A stretch of 26,956 bases of DNA, from positions 1 through 26,956 of IMG/VR virus record IMGVR_UViG_3300025131_004547; one strand, given 5' to 3'. Below the pieces are notes generated by a model. It made no database searches. It was given only the letters and a program-made list of their open reading frames with translations, and was not told where the DNA came from. The position numbers and the translations under genes were made by a program. Every line of letters starts with the position of its first letter. The stretch's first letter is position 1. This document shows, in pieces, positions 1-8,125 of the stretch. This DNA comes from a virus.

Positions 1-674
1 TCTTTCCCAGCTATGTCTCCGTATCTTGGTTTATTATCTGGAATAAAATCTATATCTTTTTCTATAACTTCAAACCTATCTTCTCTTGTAAACAATTCTA
101 TCCATTTTAATGACGAAAACTGAGACTTATGTAACTCTAAACCCCTTAAAGTCTTATATCTACTAGCCGCGTGGTTTAAATCATCCCTATTAGCTTCCCG
201 CTGTAAAGCTATAGATAACACCAAATAGTGAGTTGCTACTCTATAAAATTCTTCTATTACTTTATCAACTTCTCTTGGTCTAATATGTTCTATTGTATCT
301 GTAGAAAATATTATATGAAATGAATTATCTTCAAATGGTATAGTAACCGCCGAACCAGTTACACAAGTAGTTAAACGTCTTTTTTCACAATATTCTATAG
401 CTCTCGGTGCGGGGTCTATTCCCCAAGCATCGTAACCCATTCTACATAACGAATCAACGGCTGTTCCGTTAGAACATCCTACATCCAATAAAGTTACAGA
501 ACCACTTGGTGAGTATATTGACCCCGACTCTACACTATTTTTAAAATCTAATATAGTATCTGTTTGCATTTCACCTCTTATAATGGGAAGTGAACAACAC
601 GTATCTTTATCGTGGTAACTACTACCTTTATATAACTTATTATATGTTACTCTGTACCAATCGTATTTAGGCAT
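1..674 (-). CDS. Class I SAM-dependent methyltransferase, 3' end cut by window edge
   Basis: The frame opens with ATG at 674 and stays open to base 1, giving about 224 residues without a stop, so the C-terminus lies outside the window. The translation starts MPKYDWYRVTYNKLY. It has a motif I of the Rossmann methyltransferase fold (LLDVGCSNGTA) at about residues 65-75, an acidic residue after strand 2 (AWGIDPAPRAIEYC), and a motif IV/post-I region (FHIIFSTDTIEHIRP). This is the Methyltransf_11 type that often acts on sugars or small molecules. Its ATG overlaps the end of the NeuB-like gene by 8 nt, so it is probably translated with it and is likely to methylate a sugar or glycan made by this island. 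The substrate cannot be read from the sequence. Confidence 0.85.
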   Translation of the reverse strand, partial: MPKYDWYRVTYNKLYKGSSYHDKDTCCSLPIIRGEMQTDTILDFKNSVESGSIYSPSGSVTLLDVGCSNGTAVDSLCRMGYDAWGIDPAPRAIEYCEKRRLTTCVTGSAVTIPFEDNSFHIIFSTDTIEHIRPREVDKVIEEFYRVATHYLVLSIALQREANRDDLNHAASRYKTLRGLELHKSQFSSLKWIELFTREDRFEVIEKDIDFIPDNKPRYGDIAGK

Positions 675-1551
675 TTGGTCTCAATTTCTCCCGAACTTTA
701 ATTTCACTATCTGTTACTATTTTTTTATCTGTACCCAACATATCCAACACCTTATCACATCTCTTTCTCAACATATCCATAGCAAACACCTCTAAACTTG
801 AACTATGGTCTGTTCCCCACATACTATGGTCTAATGTTATATGTCTTTCAATTACTCTGGCCCCTAACGTAATAGCTATAAGTGGTGGTTCTAAGTATTT
901 CTCATGACCAGAATAACCTACTGGACAATGATATCTATCTTGTAATGTATTAATAACTCGTAAATTCAATTCATTCTCAGGAGCTGGGTATGTAGAATTA
1001 CAATGTAATAACATAAAATCATGATGAAAATAATCCCTAAGTGCGTAATAAACATAACCACCTTTCAATGTTTCAACGGTTTTGTCGATTTCCTCTAAGG
1101 TACTCATACCAGTACTCAAAATTAAAAACTTTCCAGTTTCAGTCGCAGCATTAATTAAATCTAAATCTGTAAGTAAAGCCGATGGTATTTTAATAAAAGG
1201 AACATCATACTGACTCATAAACTCTAAACTATCCATATCCCAAACCGATGCTGTCCAATCTATAGATTTCTCTTTACAGTACTTATCTATATAATCATAC
1301 TCTTCCTTACCAAACTCAACTCTATGTTTATATTCAAGATAAGTCATAGTTCCCCAAGGTGTCTCTCTCATAACTCCCTTTTGTTTCTCAGGAATACAAA
1401 CATCTGGATTTCTCTTTTGAAACTTTACACAATCCCAATTACTCGCAAAAGAAGCATCAATAAGTTTCTTAGCTATTTGTAAATCACCATTATGATTTAT
1501 ACCTACCTCAGCTATAAAATAAGGTTCATCTAAGTTATAAAAATCTACCAT
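667..1551 (-). CDS. neuB: NeuB/SpsE-like sialic (nonulosonic) acid synthase, lacking the SAF domain
   Basis: This is an N-acetylneuraminate/pseudaminate/legionaminate synthase-like TIM barrel, which condenses a 6-carbon amino sugar with phosphoenolpyruvate. Family landmarks visible are FIAEVGINHNGD (about residues 12-23), VKFQKRNP (about 42-49), KIPSALLTDLDLI, LSTGMSTLEE, LLHCNSTYPAP, VGYSGHE and GARVIERHITLD. I chose ATG 1551 (MVDFYNL), which overlaps the SDR stop by 7 nt; an in-frame TTG at 1560 would add three residues. The protein is about 294 residues, whereas typical NeuB enzymes are near 345 because of a C-terminal antifreeze-like SAF domain. Here the chain ends shortly after the barrel, with LRPNA. 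The exact product (Neu, Leg, Pse or another sugar) cannot be decided. It is part of the sugar cassette 667-5075. Confidence 0.92.
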   Translation of the reverse strand: MVDFYNLDEPYFIAEVGINHNGDLQIAKKLIDASFASNWDCVKFQKRNPDVCIPEKQKGVMRETPWGTMTYLEYKHRVEFGKEEYDYIDKYCKEKSIDWTASVWDMDSLEFMSQYDVPFIKIPSALLTDLDLINAATETGKFLILSTGMSTLEEIDKTVETLKGGYVYYALRDYFHHDFMLLHCNSTYPAPENELNLRVINTLQDRYHCPVGYSGHEKYLEPPLIAITLGARVIERHITLDHSMWGTDHSSSLEVFAMDMLRKRCDKVLDMLGTDKKIVTDSEIKVREKLRPNA

Positions 1552-2225
1552 GCTGTCCAACCCCCATCCACCGTAAAAGTAGTTCCTGTTGTATATGTAG
1601 AATTTTCAGAACACAAGTAATCTAATAAACCATTTAATTCATTAACTTTCATCATTCTACCTAAAGGAACTCTTTCACTATACCTTTCTTTAAATTCTTT
1701 TGTCTGATTAAATTCTACTCCACCAGGAATAACACAATTCACTCTAAAGTGGGGAGCTAAGTGTGTAGCCAAATGTCTTGTAAGTTGTATAACTCCAGCC
1801 TTAGACACTCCGTAACCTATATGTTTCTCTTCACCCCCACCATAAAGTCTTTTATCTGGTGATACCACACCATAATGAGATGAAAAGTTAACTATAGTTC
1901 CCTGTGCATTCATAAGAGCAAACTGTCTACATACAGAAAACAATGTTGTTAAGTTCGCTCGTAAATAATCATCAAAACTTTTTAAATCAATACTATACAA
2001 ACTCGTAGAAGTTTTTTCATCTGTAATATGATGTTGTAATGCAAACAAATTAATAACATATTTCACAGGATTTTCCATGAACCATTCCTTAACAAAATTC
2101 TCATCTGTTAAATCGTGTCCCAACTTCAAGTCCAATCTAAATACTTCATCACCATTACGTTCAAAATAAGAAGATACCTCTCTACCAATTAAACCTTCAG
2201 AACCAGTTATTACTATCTTTCTCAT
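1545..2225 (-). CDS. Short-chain dehydrogenase/reductase (SDR) of the sugar cassette
   Basis: This is a classical SDR of 226 residues. It has the NAD(P)-binding glycine motif TGSEGLIG at residues 7-14, the Asn of helix 4 (RANL, N91), the catalytic Ser region IVNFSSHYG (S115/S116), the YxxxK pair Y138-G-V-S-K142, and the family ending TTGTTFTVDGGW. ATG at 2225 overlaps the stop of the fusion gene by 4 nt (ATGA). SDRs of this kind sit beside neuB-like and cytidylyltransferase genes in nonulosonic acid loci such as the Campylobacter ptm cluster, where PtmA is an SDR. I infer that it oxidises or reduces a sugar intermediate; the substrate is unknown. Confidence 0.9.
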   Translation of the reverse strand: MRKIVITGSEGLIGREVSSYFERNGDEVFRLDLKLGHDLTDENFVKEWFMENPVKYVINLFALQHHITDEKTSTSLYSIDLKSFDDYLRANLTTLFSVCRQFALMNAQGTIVNFSSHYGVVSPDKRLYGGGEEKHIGYGVSKAGVIQLTRHLATHLAPHFRVNCVIPGGVEFNQTKEFKERYSERVPLGRMMKVNELNGLLDYLCSENSTYTTGTTFTVDGGWTAW

Positions 2226-4153
2226 TTATCAAAATGTTCTATTGTATTTCTAAGAGCATACAACTGAATATTCCTTTCTAATTCATTTGCTTGGTTAGTT
2301 GTAAATTGCATCAAATTCTTTTGTAGTTTTTCAGCTACTGGAACATCACCCCACCCTATATCTTTAAACGCTGGTTCTCTATTTTGAGTTTTCCACGCCG
2401 CATAAATACCATCACCATCAAGTTCTATATATTTCTTCCTAAATGCCTGCCACGGTATTCCATACTTCTCACCTTCATATAAAGCTGTAAATGTATAATA
2501 AGAATGTTTATATCCTTCTGGAGTTTTCTGAGGTATCAATAACTTAGTACCTGTATCTTTTATAACTTCCTCATAACCCAATCCCATTTGTATTCTTTTC
2601 TCACAAAACTCATCTATATTCTCTGTCTGTGCAAGAGCCACAGCTGCACACAACTCAGGCATTCTATAATTGTATGCCATAACATTATGTCGTTCCCAAT
2701 TTGGGTCTTGAAATTTATCTCTTGATATTCTAACCTTACCACTACCCGCTGTAATATTCTTAAACCCCACACCACCAAACTGTCTCATTCTTTTAGCAAA
2801 TACTTTATTATTTGTTGTTACTATACCACCATCCCCACTAGACAAATGTTTAGAATTTTCAAAACTCCAACTACCTACATCACCAATGGTTCCTGCTAAC
2901 CTATTATGATTATCAGTAGCTAAAAAACATTGAGCACAATCTTCAACAATATGGATTTTTCTGTGGTAAATAATCTTCAATAGTTTTTCCATATCACACA
3001 TCAAACCATAAATATGAACAGGCATTATAGCTTTTGTTTTACCTGTTATTTTATCTTCTACATCATCCATATCCATCAAAAAAGTATCTTCTCTAACATC
3101 AGCAAATACAGGTGTAGCTCCAGTTTGCCATACAGAAAATCCACACATAGCTGGAGTAAGAGCGGGAACTATAACTTCATCACCCTCACCGACTCCAAAT
3201 GATTCCAAAGCCGTATGTAATGTAGAAGTTCCCGAATTAAAACCTATGGCATATTTTTGATTATGTTTCTCAGCAAATAAAGTTTCTAACCTTTCTATCA
3301 TGGCTCCAGTTTCACTTGCTCCAAACCCATTATCTAAAACTTCACTCAAATACTTTTTCTCATTACCAGTAAATCTCCAACCTTTATTTTTTCTTACATC
3401 TATAGTTTTAGACTCCTGTAAAGACTTCCACTTTTTTTCTAAGTACGCGTTATATTGTACAATATCCCTATTCAAATTTAAGTAATCTGTTATCTCTGTA
3501 AAACTCATACGGTTATGACCAAAGTAAGATATTACTTTATCAAAAAACTTGAAGTCATCTGCGTAATCTAAAGTCATTCTAACTTGTGGTCGTTTATACA
3601 CATCAGGTACATTTTGTAATTCTTCAACTTGAAAAAGGTCAGTATCTTCAAAGTATACCCACATCATTTCAGTGTCATCTCTAGTTTTAATAGCACAAAC
3701 CTTTTCCAAAGCATCTCTCTTAATACCATAAGTAAAAGCACCCACAGCTAAACCTGAACTTTTAATAAAATCAGTATTTGTTCTTTTATACTGCTTTAAA
3801 GCTAACTCTATTAAGTGTGGGTCACAAAATAAATCATCACCATCTACTGTTACAAAGAAATCAACATCATAAGTTTTACAAGCTAACAACCATCTTTTTA
3901 ATTTATCTTTCTCACTTCCTCTAATATAATCAATACCATTTCGTACAGCTATTTCACATAAAACATCATCCTCTTTTTTCATTGTAGTACATAAAACTAT
4001 ATTATCTATACCTGGTATCATACCATCAGAATAACCACGTAACATTCTATCTATCAAATGTTCTATAGTTGATTTACCTTTTATTTCTAATAAAGCTTTA
4101 TTCTTCAATCTAGAAGAATTTGTTCTAACTGTAATAAAGACGGATTTATTCAC
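2222..4153 (-). CDS. Fusion of SpsF-like nucleotidyltransferase and DegT/DnrJ/EryC1/StrS aminotransferase
   Basis: Two enzymes appear in one chain of about 643 residues. Residues 1 to about 245 are an SpsF/NeuA-like nucleotidyltransferase: VFITVRTNSSRLKNKALLEI is the degenerate N-terminal nucleotide-binding signature, and VTVDGDDLFCDPHLI is the metal-binding region. From about residue 258 (GWRFTGNEKKYLSEVLDNGF) onward it is a PLP-dependent sugar aminotransferase: NSGTSTLHTAL, ITGKTKAIMPVHIYG, VEDCAQCF, and SFENSKHLSSGDGG with the likely Schiff-base lysine near residue 435. The longest frame begins at TTG 4189, but GTG 4153 (MNKSVFITV) overlaps the upstream stop by 8 nt, like other junctions here, and is a better start. 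SpsF and SpsC are separate proteins in the Bacillus sps operon. The two activities would transaminate a keto sugar and activate a sugar as its CMP (or other NDP) form. Confidence 0.88.
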   Translation of the reverse strand: MNKSVFITVRTNSSRLKNKALLEIKGKSTIEHLIDRMLRGYSDGMIPGIDNIVLCTTMKKEDDVLCEIAVRNGIDYIRGSEKDKLKRWLLACKTYDVDFFVTVDGDDLFCDPHLIELALKQYKRTNTDFIKSSGLAVGAFTYGIKRDALEKVCAIKTRDDTEMMWVYFEDTDLFQVEELQNVPDVYKRPQVRMTLDYADDFKFFDKVISYFGHNRMSFTEITDYLNLNRDIVQYNAYLEKKWKSLQESKTIDVRKNKGWRFTGNEKKYLSEVLDNGFGASETGAMIERLETLFAEKHNQKYAIGFNSGTSTLHTALESFGVGEGDEVIVPALTPAMCGFSVWQTGATPVFADVREDTFLMDMDDVEDKITGKTKAIMPVHIYGLMCDMEKLLKIIYHRKIHIVEDCAQCFLATDNHNRLAGTIGDVGSWSFENSKHLSSGDGGIVTTNNKVFAKRMRQFGGVGFKNITAGSGKVRISRDKFQDPNWERHNVMAYNYRMPELCAAVALAQTENIDEFCEKRIQMGLGYEEVIKDTGTKLLIPQKTPEGYKHSYYTFTALYEGEKYGIPWQAFRKKYIELDGDGIYAAWKTQNREPAFKDIGWGDVPVAEKLQKNLMQFTTNQANELERNIQLYALRNTIEHFDK

Positions 4154-5075
4154 TAAAAAACTCTCTGTTATTTTTCGTCCACTCAACAATAGCCGGTAGT
4201 TGACCTTCCAAAGTTCTTTTTGGTACCCAACCTAAACTTCTTAATTTAGTACTTACTGAATTATAACTCGGGTCTTGGGACGGTCTATCCTCTACATACT
4301 CTACAACTTCATCAAAGTTTTTATTCATAACTTCACAAATCATCTTAGTAACTTGAAGTATAGAATATTCCTCATCAGTTGTTACGTTATAAATGTTTCT
4401 ATTATGACCTACATCCATCACTAATTCAACAGCATCCACAAAATCCTCTACGTGTAAAAAATTTCTTAATTGTGAACCATCCCCGTGTACTGGTAATTTT
4501 TTATTATCTAACAAAAGAGATATAAATTTTGTTACTAACTTATCTGGAAATTGCTTTAGTCCGTATGCATTATTTAATCTCACCGACTTCCAATTAAGAC
4601 CATAACTATAACCATAGGAATGTAACAAAGATTCTCCAGCAGCTTTAGTAAATGAATAAGGGTTGGTGGGTAATGTCATAGAATCTTCATGTAACACTTC
4701 ACCTGTACCTATAACTTCGTCAGTACTTAAATGTATCAACGGTATATCACAATCTATACAAAATCTACTAAGATGGTGTAGTCCTAAAATGTTAATTCTT
4801 ATAAAATCTTTTGGTCTATCAAATGATTCATCAACGTGAGTCTCAGCTGCAGAGTTAATAACCAAATCAAAATTTCTTCCAATTCTTCTCATAGTCACCC
4901 AAGACCTACCATCTTCTATACTGAAAGGCCAAATAACAACATCAGTATCAATTCTATCTATAGATGAAGTATGACCTAAATTATCATAAATCTGAACATC
5001 GTGTCCATTATCACAAAATCTATTTACTATATGAGAACCTACAAACCCAGCTCCACCTGTTATTAATACTTTCAT
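4146..5075 (-). CDS. NAD-dependent nucleotide-sugar 4,6-dehydratase/epimerase (RmlB-like)
   Basis: This is a 309-residue extended-SDR protein. It has the NAD-binding GGAGFVG motif (residues 7-13), INSAAETHVDESFDRP (about 74-88), the active-site triad T118-D119-E120 in HLSTDEVIG, Y140-S-F-T-K144 and the substrate-binding region VRLNNAYG. The TDE triad is the hallmark of dTDP-glucose 4,6-dehydratases (RmlB/SpsJ) as opposed to plain 4-epimerases. It would make a 4-keto-6-deoxy nucleotide sugar, a natural substrate for the aminotransferase encoded next. Its ATG shares one base with the preceding stop (TAATG at 5073-5077). The nucleotide carried by the substrate (dTDP, UDP, GDP or CDP) cannot be told by eye. 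Confidence 0.92.
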   Translation of the reverse strand: MKVLITGGAGFVGSHIVNRFCDNGHDVQIYDNLGHTSSIDRIDTDVVIWPFSIEDGRSWVTMRRIGRNFDLVINSAAETHVDESFDRPKDFIRINILGLHHLSRFCIDCDIPLIHLSTDEVIGTGEVLHEDSMTLPTNPYSFTKAAGESLLHSYGYSYGLNWKSVRLNNAYGLKQFPDKLVTKFISLLLDNKKLPVHGDGSQLRNFLHVEDFVDAVELVMDVGHNRNIYNVTTDEEYSILQVTKMICEVMNKNFDEVVEYVEDRPSQDPSYNSVSTKLRSLGWVPKRTLEGQLPAIVEWTKNNREFFSE

Positions 5076-6100
5076 TATTCTTCCTCTACATTATCTAAAT
5101 TTTTAAATAAATTGTACCAATATTCTCCAAGATTTTCATACGTGTATTTAGTTGCGTATTGTTCTCGTATATTAGTATTTATTTCCATGTTCAATTTATC
5201 AAAATTTGTTAATATATAATCTATCTTTTCCTCCAAATCAGAAAAATCATATTCAGTTCCAATATATGTCACTCCTTCTTCATATATGGTAGGTATAGTT
5301 TTTACTTTTGATTGTTCTGGTTTCAGTATAATAGTTCCATACTGCATACACTCGAAATCACGAAAACATATTTCTCCCATACCAAACGGCGACAATGAAA
5401 TCTTTGAATTCCACAAATTTTTAATATACTCCTCAAAAGGTAATCTATCGTATATCATATTATATTTTTGTTTTAACGGTTCTAACATTTCCCATAAACC
5501 ATTTCTATGAGCTGTATAAAAATGGTCATTCCTTGAAGTGTGGTCTTCGTTGTACTTATGTTTACCTTGAAATATAGCACACACATCTACACCTTTACTC
5601 TCATTTATAGGTTGAAATTGTCTATAACCTGGTACTAAATAACCTATATTCCAACCACTAAATTTTATACGATTCCATCTATCTTCAGGAATATCGTAAC
5701 TTAAATCTAAATCACTCCCACTACCCCAAAACCATTTATTATGAACATACGGTACTTTATATTCCTCACGTGTTCCCAACATTTGATTTTTAAAAAGATA
5801 TATAGCGTCGGACTGTTCAAAAACTTCATATGCTCCCATTAAAGAAGTAGAATCAGTACCTTCAAATAAAAAATAATCTCCACTAATTTTGGAGAGATTA
5901 TTTAACCCGTACTCTATACTTTCAGTTAAAGAAACTTTTTTATTCATGAAATCATGCATTCCGATAAACAAATAATCGAAGTCATCAGACTCCGTGATTT
6001 CAATACTATAATCTTTTAGAACATCTTTAGCAAAGAATAATGGTCTAAAAGTAGGTTCATTTCTTCCTTGAAATGGGTTTGGTATTTTTATTTTTATCAA
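5075..6100 (-). CDS. Exostosin/CgeB-like putative glycosyltransferase
   Basis: This protein of about 341 residues has a C-terminal GT-B-like half. The stretch WNSKISLSPFGMGEICFRDF followed by ECMQYGTIILKPEQS resembles the donor-binding region of exostosin-like and CgeB-like glycosyltransferases (conserved SPFG, an acidic residue, then 'E-x-x-x-x-G-x-I-L-I-K'). The N-terminal half has no motif I recognise. There is no ATG near the 5' end. TTG at 6100 is the first possible start after in-frame stops, with AGG placed 7 nt upstream, so I accept a TTG start. The gene follows a 67-residue unknown and precedes the RmlB-like gene, within the glycan island. A role in adding a sugar to a phage or host glycan is inferred. 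Confidence 0.7.
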   Translation of the reverse strand: MIKIKIPNPFQGRNEPTFRPLFFAKDVLKDYSIEITESDDFDYLFIGMHDFMNKKVSLTESIEYGLNNLSKISGDYFLFEGTDSTSLMGAYEVFEQSDAIYLFKNQMLGTREEYKVPYVHNKWFWGSGSDLDLSYDIPEDRWNRIKFSGWNIGYLVPGYRQFQPINESKGVDVCAIFQGKHKYNEDHTSRNDHFYTAHRNGLWEMLEPLKQKYNMIYDRLPFEEYIKNLWNSKISLSPFGMGEICFRDFECMQYGTIILKPEQSKVKTIPTIYEEGVTYIGTEYDFSDLEEKIDYILTNFDKLNMEINTNIREQYATKYTYENLGEYWYNLFKNLDNVEEE

Positions 6101-6108
6101 ATTGTAAC

Positions 6109-6312
6109 CTAGTCATTTATTGCAAAATTTAATTCAAAAAATTCTTTACACAACTTTACAGCATAATGGTGTTGTCTTAAAGATGTTTTATCAGGCATAT
6201 CTAAAATACTTAAACCTTCACGTACTGTTTCTTTAAGTAATTGTGCATGTACGTCATCCTGATGACCTTCATAATTTAACTCAATACCATCTTCATTTTT
6301 ATACTTTTCCAT
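6109..6312 (-). CDS. Small hypothetical protein (67 aa)
   Basis: I do not recognise this protein. It begins MEKYKNEDGIELNYEGHQDD and ends KEFFELNFAIND; the middle (LLKETVREGLSILDMPD) looks helical and the whole is acidic and soluble, with no membrane segment or cysteine pair. ATG at 6312 shares one base with the GT2 stop (TAATG), and its TAG stop lies 8 nt before the TTG start of the exostosin-like gene. This tight spacing is the main support that it is real. No function is proposed. Confidence 0.7.
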   Translation of the reverse strand: MEKYKNEDGIELNYEGHQDDVHAQLLKETVREGLSILDMPDKTSLRQHHYAVKLCKEFFELNFAIND

Positions 6313-6989
6313 TATGACTCCTTTGAATAATTCTTTTGGGTATCAACAAAAGTATTTTTTACTTCATTTATTATTTCCCCATATAGATTATTTTGTAATT
6401 CTTGTTTTTCTATATTTTTATGGTGATATAAACAAAATTCCTCTTTATGTGGAAGTTGAGAAATAACATCACAACCAACTATATTTTCATGAACACGACT
6501 TGCCCACTTAATGTCTTCGGTGTTTCTAAAAATTCTCGCTTGTGGATCTGGAAAATTAATCCATCCTTTATCATTTACTCTCCAATTCCATTCTACTATA
6601 TGTTCGTGTGTTAAACCATCAACTGTATTAATTCTAGGTACCCAAATCAAATCTACGTTATCATTACTTTCTAAAATTTGATGTAGATTTGTAATTAAAA
6701 ACTCACTTGGCATTTCATCAGCATCTAAATGAAATATATAATCACCAGTACACATTTCCTTAGCATAATTCTTTTGAGCTGCGAAATCTCTTTGTAACTC
6801 ACGTCTTTGCCACACAGTAACATAACCATCATCATAAAACTTGTTTAATACTTCTTCCATTTCTTCAACAGAAAAATCATCTAGAACAATAATTTCATCT
6901 TCTTCTTTTTTATGTTCGTAAACAAACGGTATTAATTGTTTAACCTCTTCAACTTCATTGTGAGTTGTTATAGCGTAACTAATCTTCAT
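6312..6989 (-). CDS. GT2-family glycosyltransferase
   Basis: This is a 225-residue GT-A fold enzyme. Its N-terminus MKISYAITTHNEVEEVKQLI is the standard GT2 opening, EIIVLDDFS (about 32-40) is the first acidic nucleotide-binding strand, and D89-A-D91 in IFHLDADEMP is the metal-binding DxD. Later VHENIVG and HHKNIEKQ resemble the acceptor-side region of the WaaE/KdtX-type subgroup. It is short for GT2 but complete in its core. It overlaps its upstream neighbour by 11 nt. It probably transfers a hexose or related sugar from a nucleotide donor; donor and acceptor are unknown. SpsA of the sps operon is also GT2, which fits the context. Confidence 0.9.
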   Translation of the reverse strand: MKISYAITTHNEVEEVKQLIPFVYEHKKEEDEIIVLDDFSVEEMEEVLNKFYDDGYVTVWQRRELQRDFAAQKNYAKEMCTGDYIFHLDADEMPSEFLITNLHQILESNDNVDLIWVPRINTVDGLTHEHIVEWNWRVNDKGWINFPDPQARIFRNTEDIKWASRVHENIVGCDVISQLPHKEEFCLYHHKNIEKQELQNNLYGEIINEVKNTFVDTQKNYSKES

Positions 6990-7443
6990 CTTCCGTCTCC
7001 ACTATTTTTTCATCATATAAATAATCTACTAATTTTGGTGTTTTAATATCTCTCAAATTAAACGTTCTATATACATCAGCTCGTCTTGCTACTCTTCTTA
7101 TTTTCTGTCTATAAAACTTCTCATTTACTCCTCTACCTTCAGGAATTAAAACTCTAAAATAACTCATTTTTTTTATTTCATCTTGAACAATACCTGGTGT
7201 ACCTATACTTCTAATTAATCTTTTGAATAAAGGTAAGGATAAATTATTCAAACTCAATGCATGTACTTTCTGTTCACTCATCTTTGCTTGAACTGGCCAT
7301 ATACTTAATACCAATGCCATATAATTACCTGACTGCTGTTTCCCCTCATATCTAAAGAATATAATATCACCTTTCCTTATAGCCCGTTTAGCTATCGGCA
7401 TTCTTTTATTAATTCGTTTTCTATGTATTCCTAAGAAGGTCAT
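6979..7443 (-). CDS. Hypothetical phage protein, basic, possible SH3-like N-terminal part
   Basis: I do not recognise a named family. The 154-residue protein is basic. Near residue 24 it has KGDIIFFRYEGKQQSGNYMA followed by LVLSIWP and KVHALSLNNL, a series of short beta strands that recalls SH3-like or PemK/KOW-type barrels; this is only an impression of pattern. The second half (RQKIRRVARRADVYRTFNL) is arginine-rich and may bind nucleic acid. It is joined to the preceding gene by an ATGA overlap and to GT2 by an 11-nt overlap. It belongs to a run of three unknown proteins between glycosyltransferases. Confidence 0.8.
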   Translation of the reverse strand: MTFLGIHRKRINKRMPIAKRAIRKGDIIFFRYEGKQQSGNYMALVLSIWPVQAKMSEQKVHALSLNNLSLPLFKRLIRSIGTPGIVQDEIKKMSYFRVLIPEGRGVNEKFYRQKIRRVARRADVYRTFNLRDIKTPKLVDYLYDEKIVETEDED

Positions 7444-7880
7444 TGAATATCCCTAGTAATTCCCATATCCTTACAAGCTTGTAAAAATTCATACTTACCA
7501 TAAGTAGTAGCATTTTCTACATCCAACATACTTTCGTACCCCTCATATTTATCCAACTTATTTTTTGGTATCTCAATTACTTGAGCGTACTTCCAAGACC
7601 AGTCACTTATATTACCCTCTGGATAAATTATACCACGTTTTCCCATATTCAAAACAGCTGGAAACCATACTATATTCCTTTCATCATCTACAAAACTTAA
7701 ATCTCTTACTAATTGTGGTGAACTATCTAAAGATGTTTTTAATTCGTCACTGTCTACTATATACCATGAATTACTCATAAACCCACAACTAAAACACAAA
7801 AACGAACTAAAATCGTCTTGTACTTCTTCAAAACATCTATCAATATCTTGACATACGGGACAATCAACTACTCTTTCCAT
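7440..7880 (-). CDS. Hypothetical zinc-ribbon protein (146 aa)
   Basis: The N-terminus carries two cysteine pairs, CPVC (about residues 8-11) and CFSC (about 29-32), spaced as in a zinc ribbon. The rest contains FMSNSWYIVDSDELK, RNIVWFPAVLNMGKRGIIYPEG and a tryptophan-rich SDWSWKYAQVIEIP, and looks like a compact beta domain. I know no function for this architecture. ATG at 7880 lies within the end of the preceding small gene (13-nt overlap), and its TGA overlaps the next ATG (ATGA). Its neighbour 7868-8125 is also cysteine-rich, which suggests the two may work together. Confidence 0.82.
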   Translation of the reverse strand: MERVVDCPVCQDIDRCFEEVQDDFSSFLCFSCGFMSNSWYIVDSDELKTSLDSSPQLVRDLSFVDDERNIVWFPAVLNMGKRGIIYPEGNISDWSWKYAQVIEIPKNKLDKYEGYESMLDVENATTYGKYEFLQACKDMGITRDIQ

Positions 7881-8125
7881 AATTTTCTTTTCCTTAAAGG
7901 AATATCCTTATTCTTCAATGTAACTAAATAATAATCCAAAGAGTCACAGCACTTTTTCCAAACAGGTTTCAATTTATGTCGGTAATCACTATTTTCCTCA
8001 CAATATTCTTTTACTAACCGTCTATCACCCGCTTTACCTTTAAATAAACCACCTGCTGGTCTAGCTTCAAGGTCATACCCACATACCTTACACCTACCGT
8101 CTACTAAATTTTTATTAATTATCAT
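7868..8125 (-). CDS. Small cysteine-containing hypothetical protein (85 aa)
   Basis: This basic protein starts MIINKNLVDGRCKVCGYDLE with one CxxC pair near residues 12-15. Single or paired cysteines follow near residue 42 (EYCEENSDY) and at KKCCDSLDYY (about 58-59), which could complete a zinc site. The middle motif ARPAGGLFKGKAGDRRLV is glycine- and arginine-rich. No family is recognised. Its ATG overlaps the end of the GT gene at 8115 by 11 nt, and its own end overlaps the next gene by 13 nt, so it is clearly part of the same operon. Confidence 0.78.
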   Translation of the reverse strand: MIINKNLVDGRCKVCGYDLEARPAGGLFKGKAGDRRLVKEYCEENSDYRHKLKPVWKKCCDSLDYYLVTLKNKDIPLRKRKLWKE

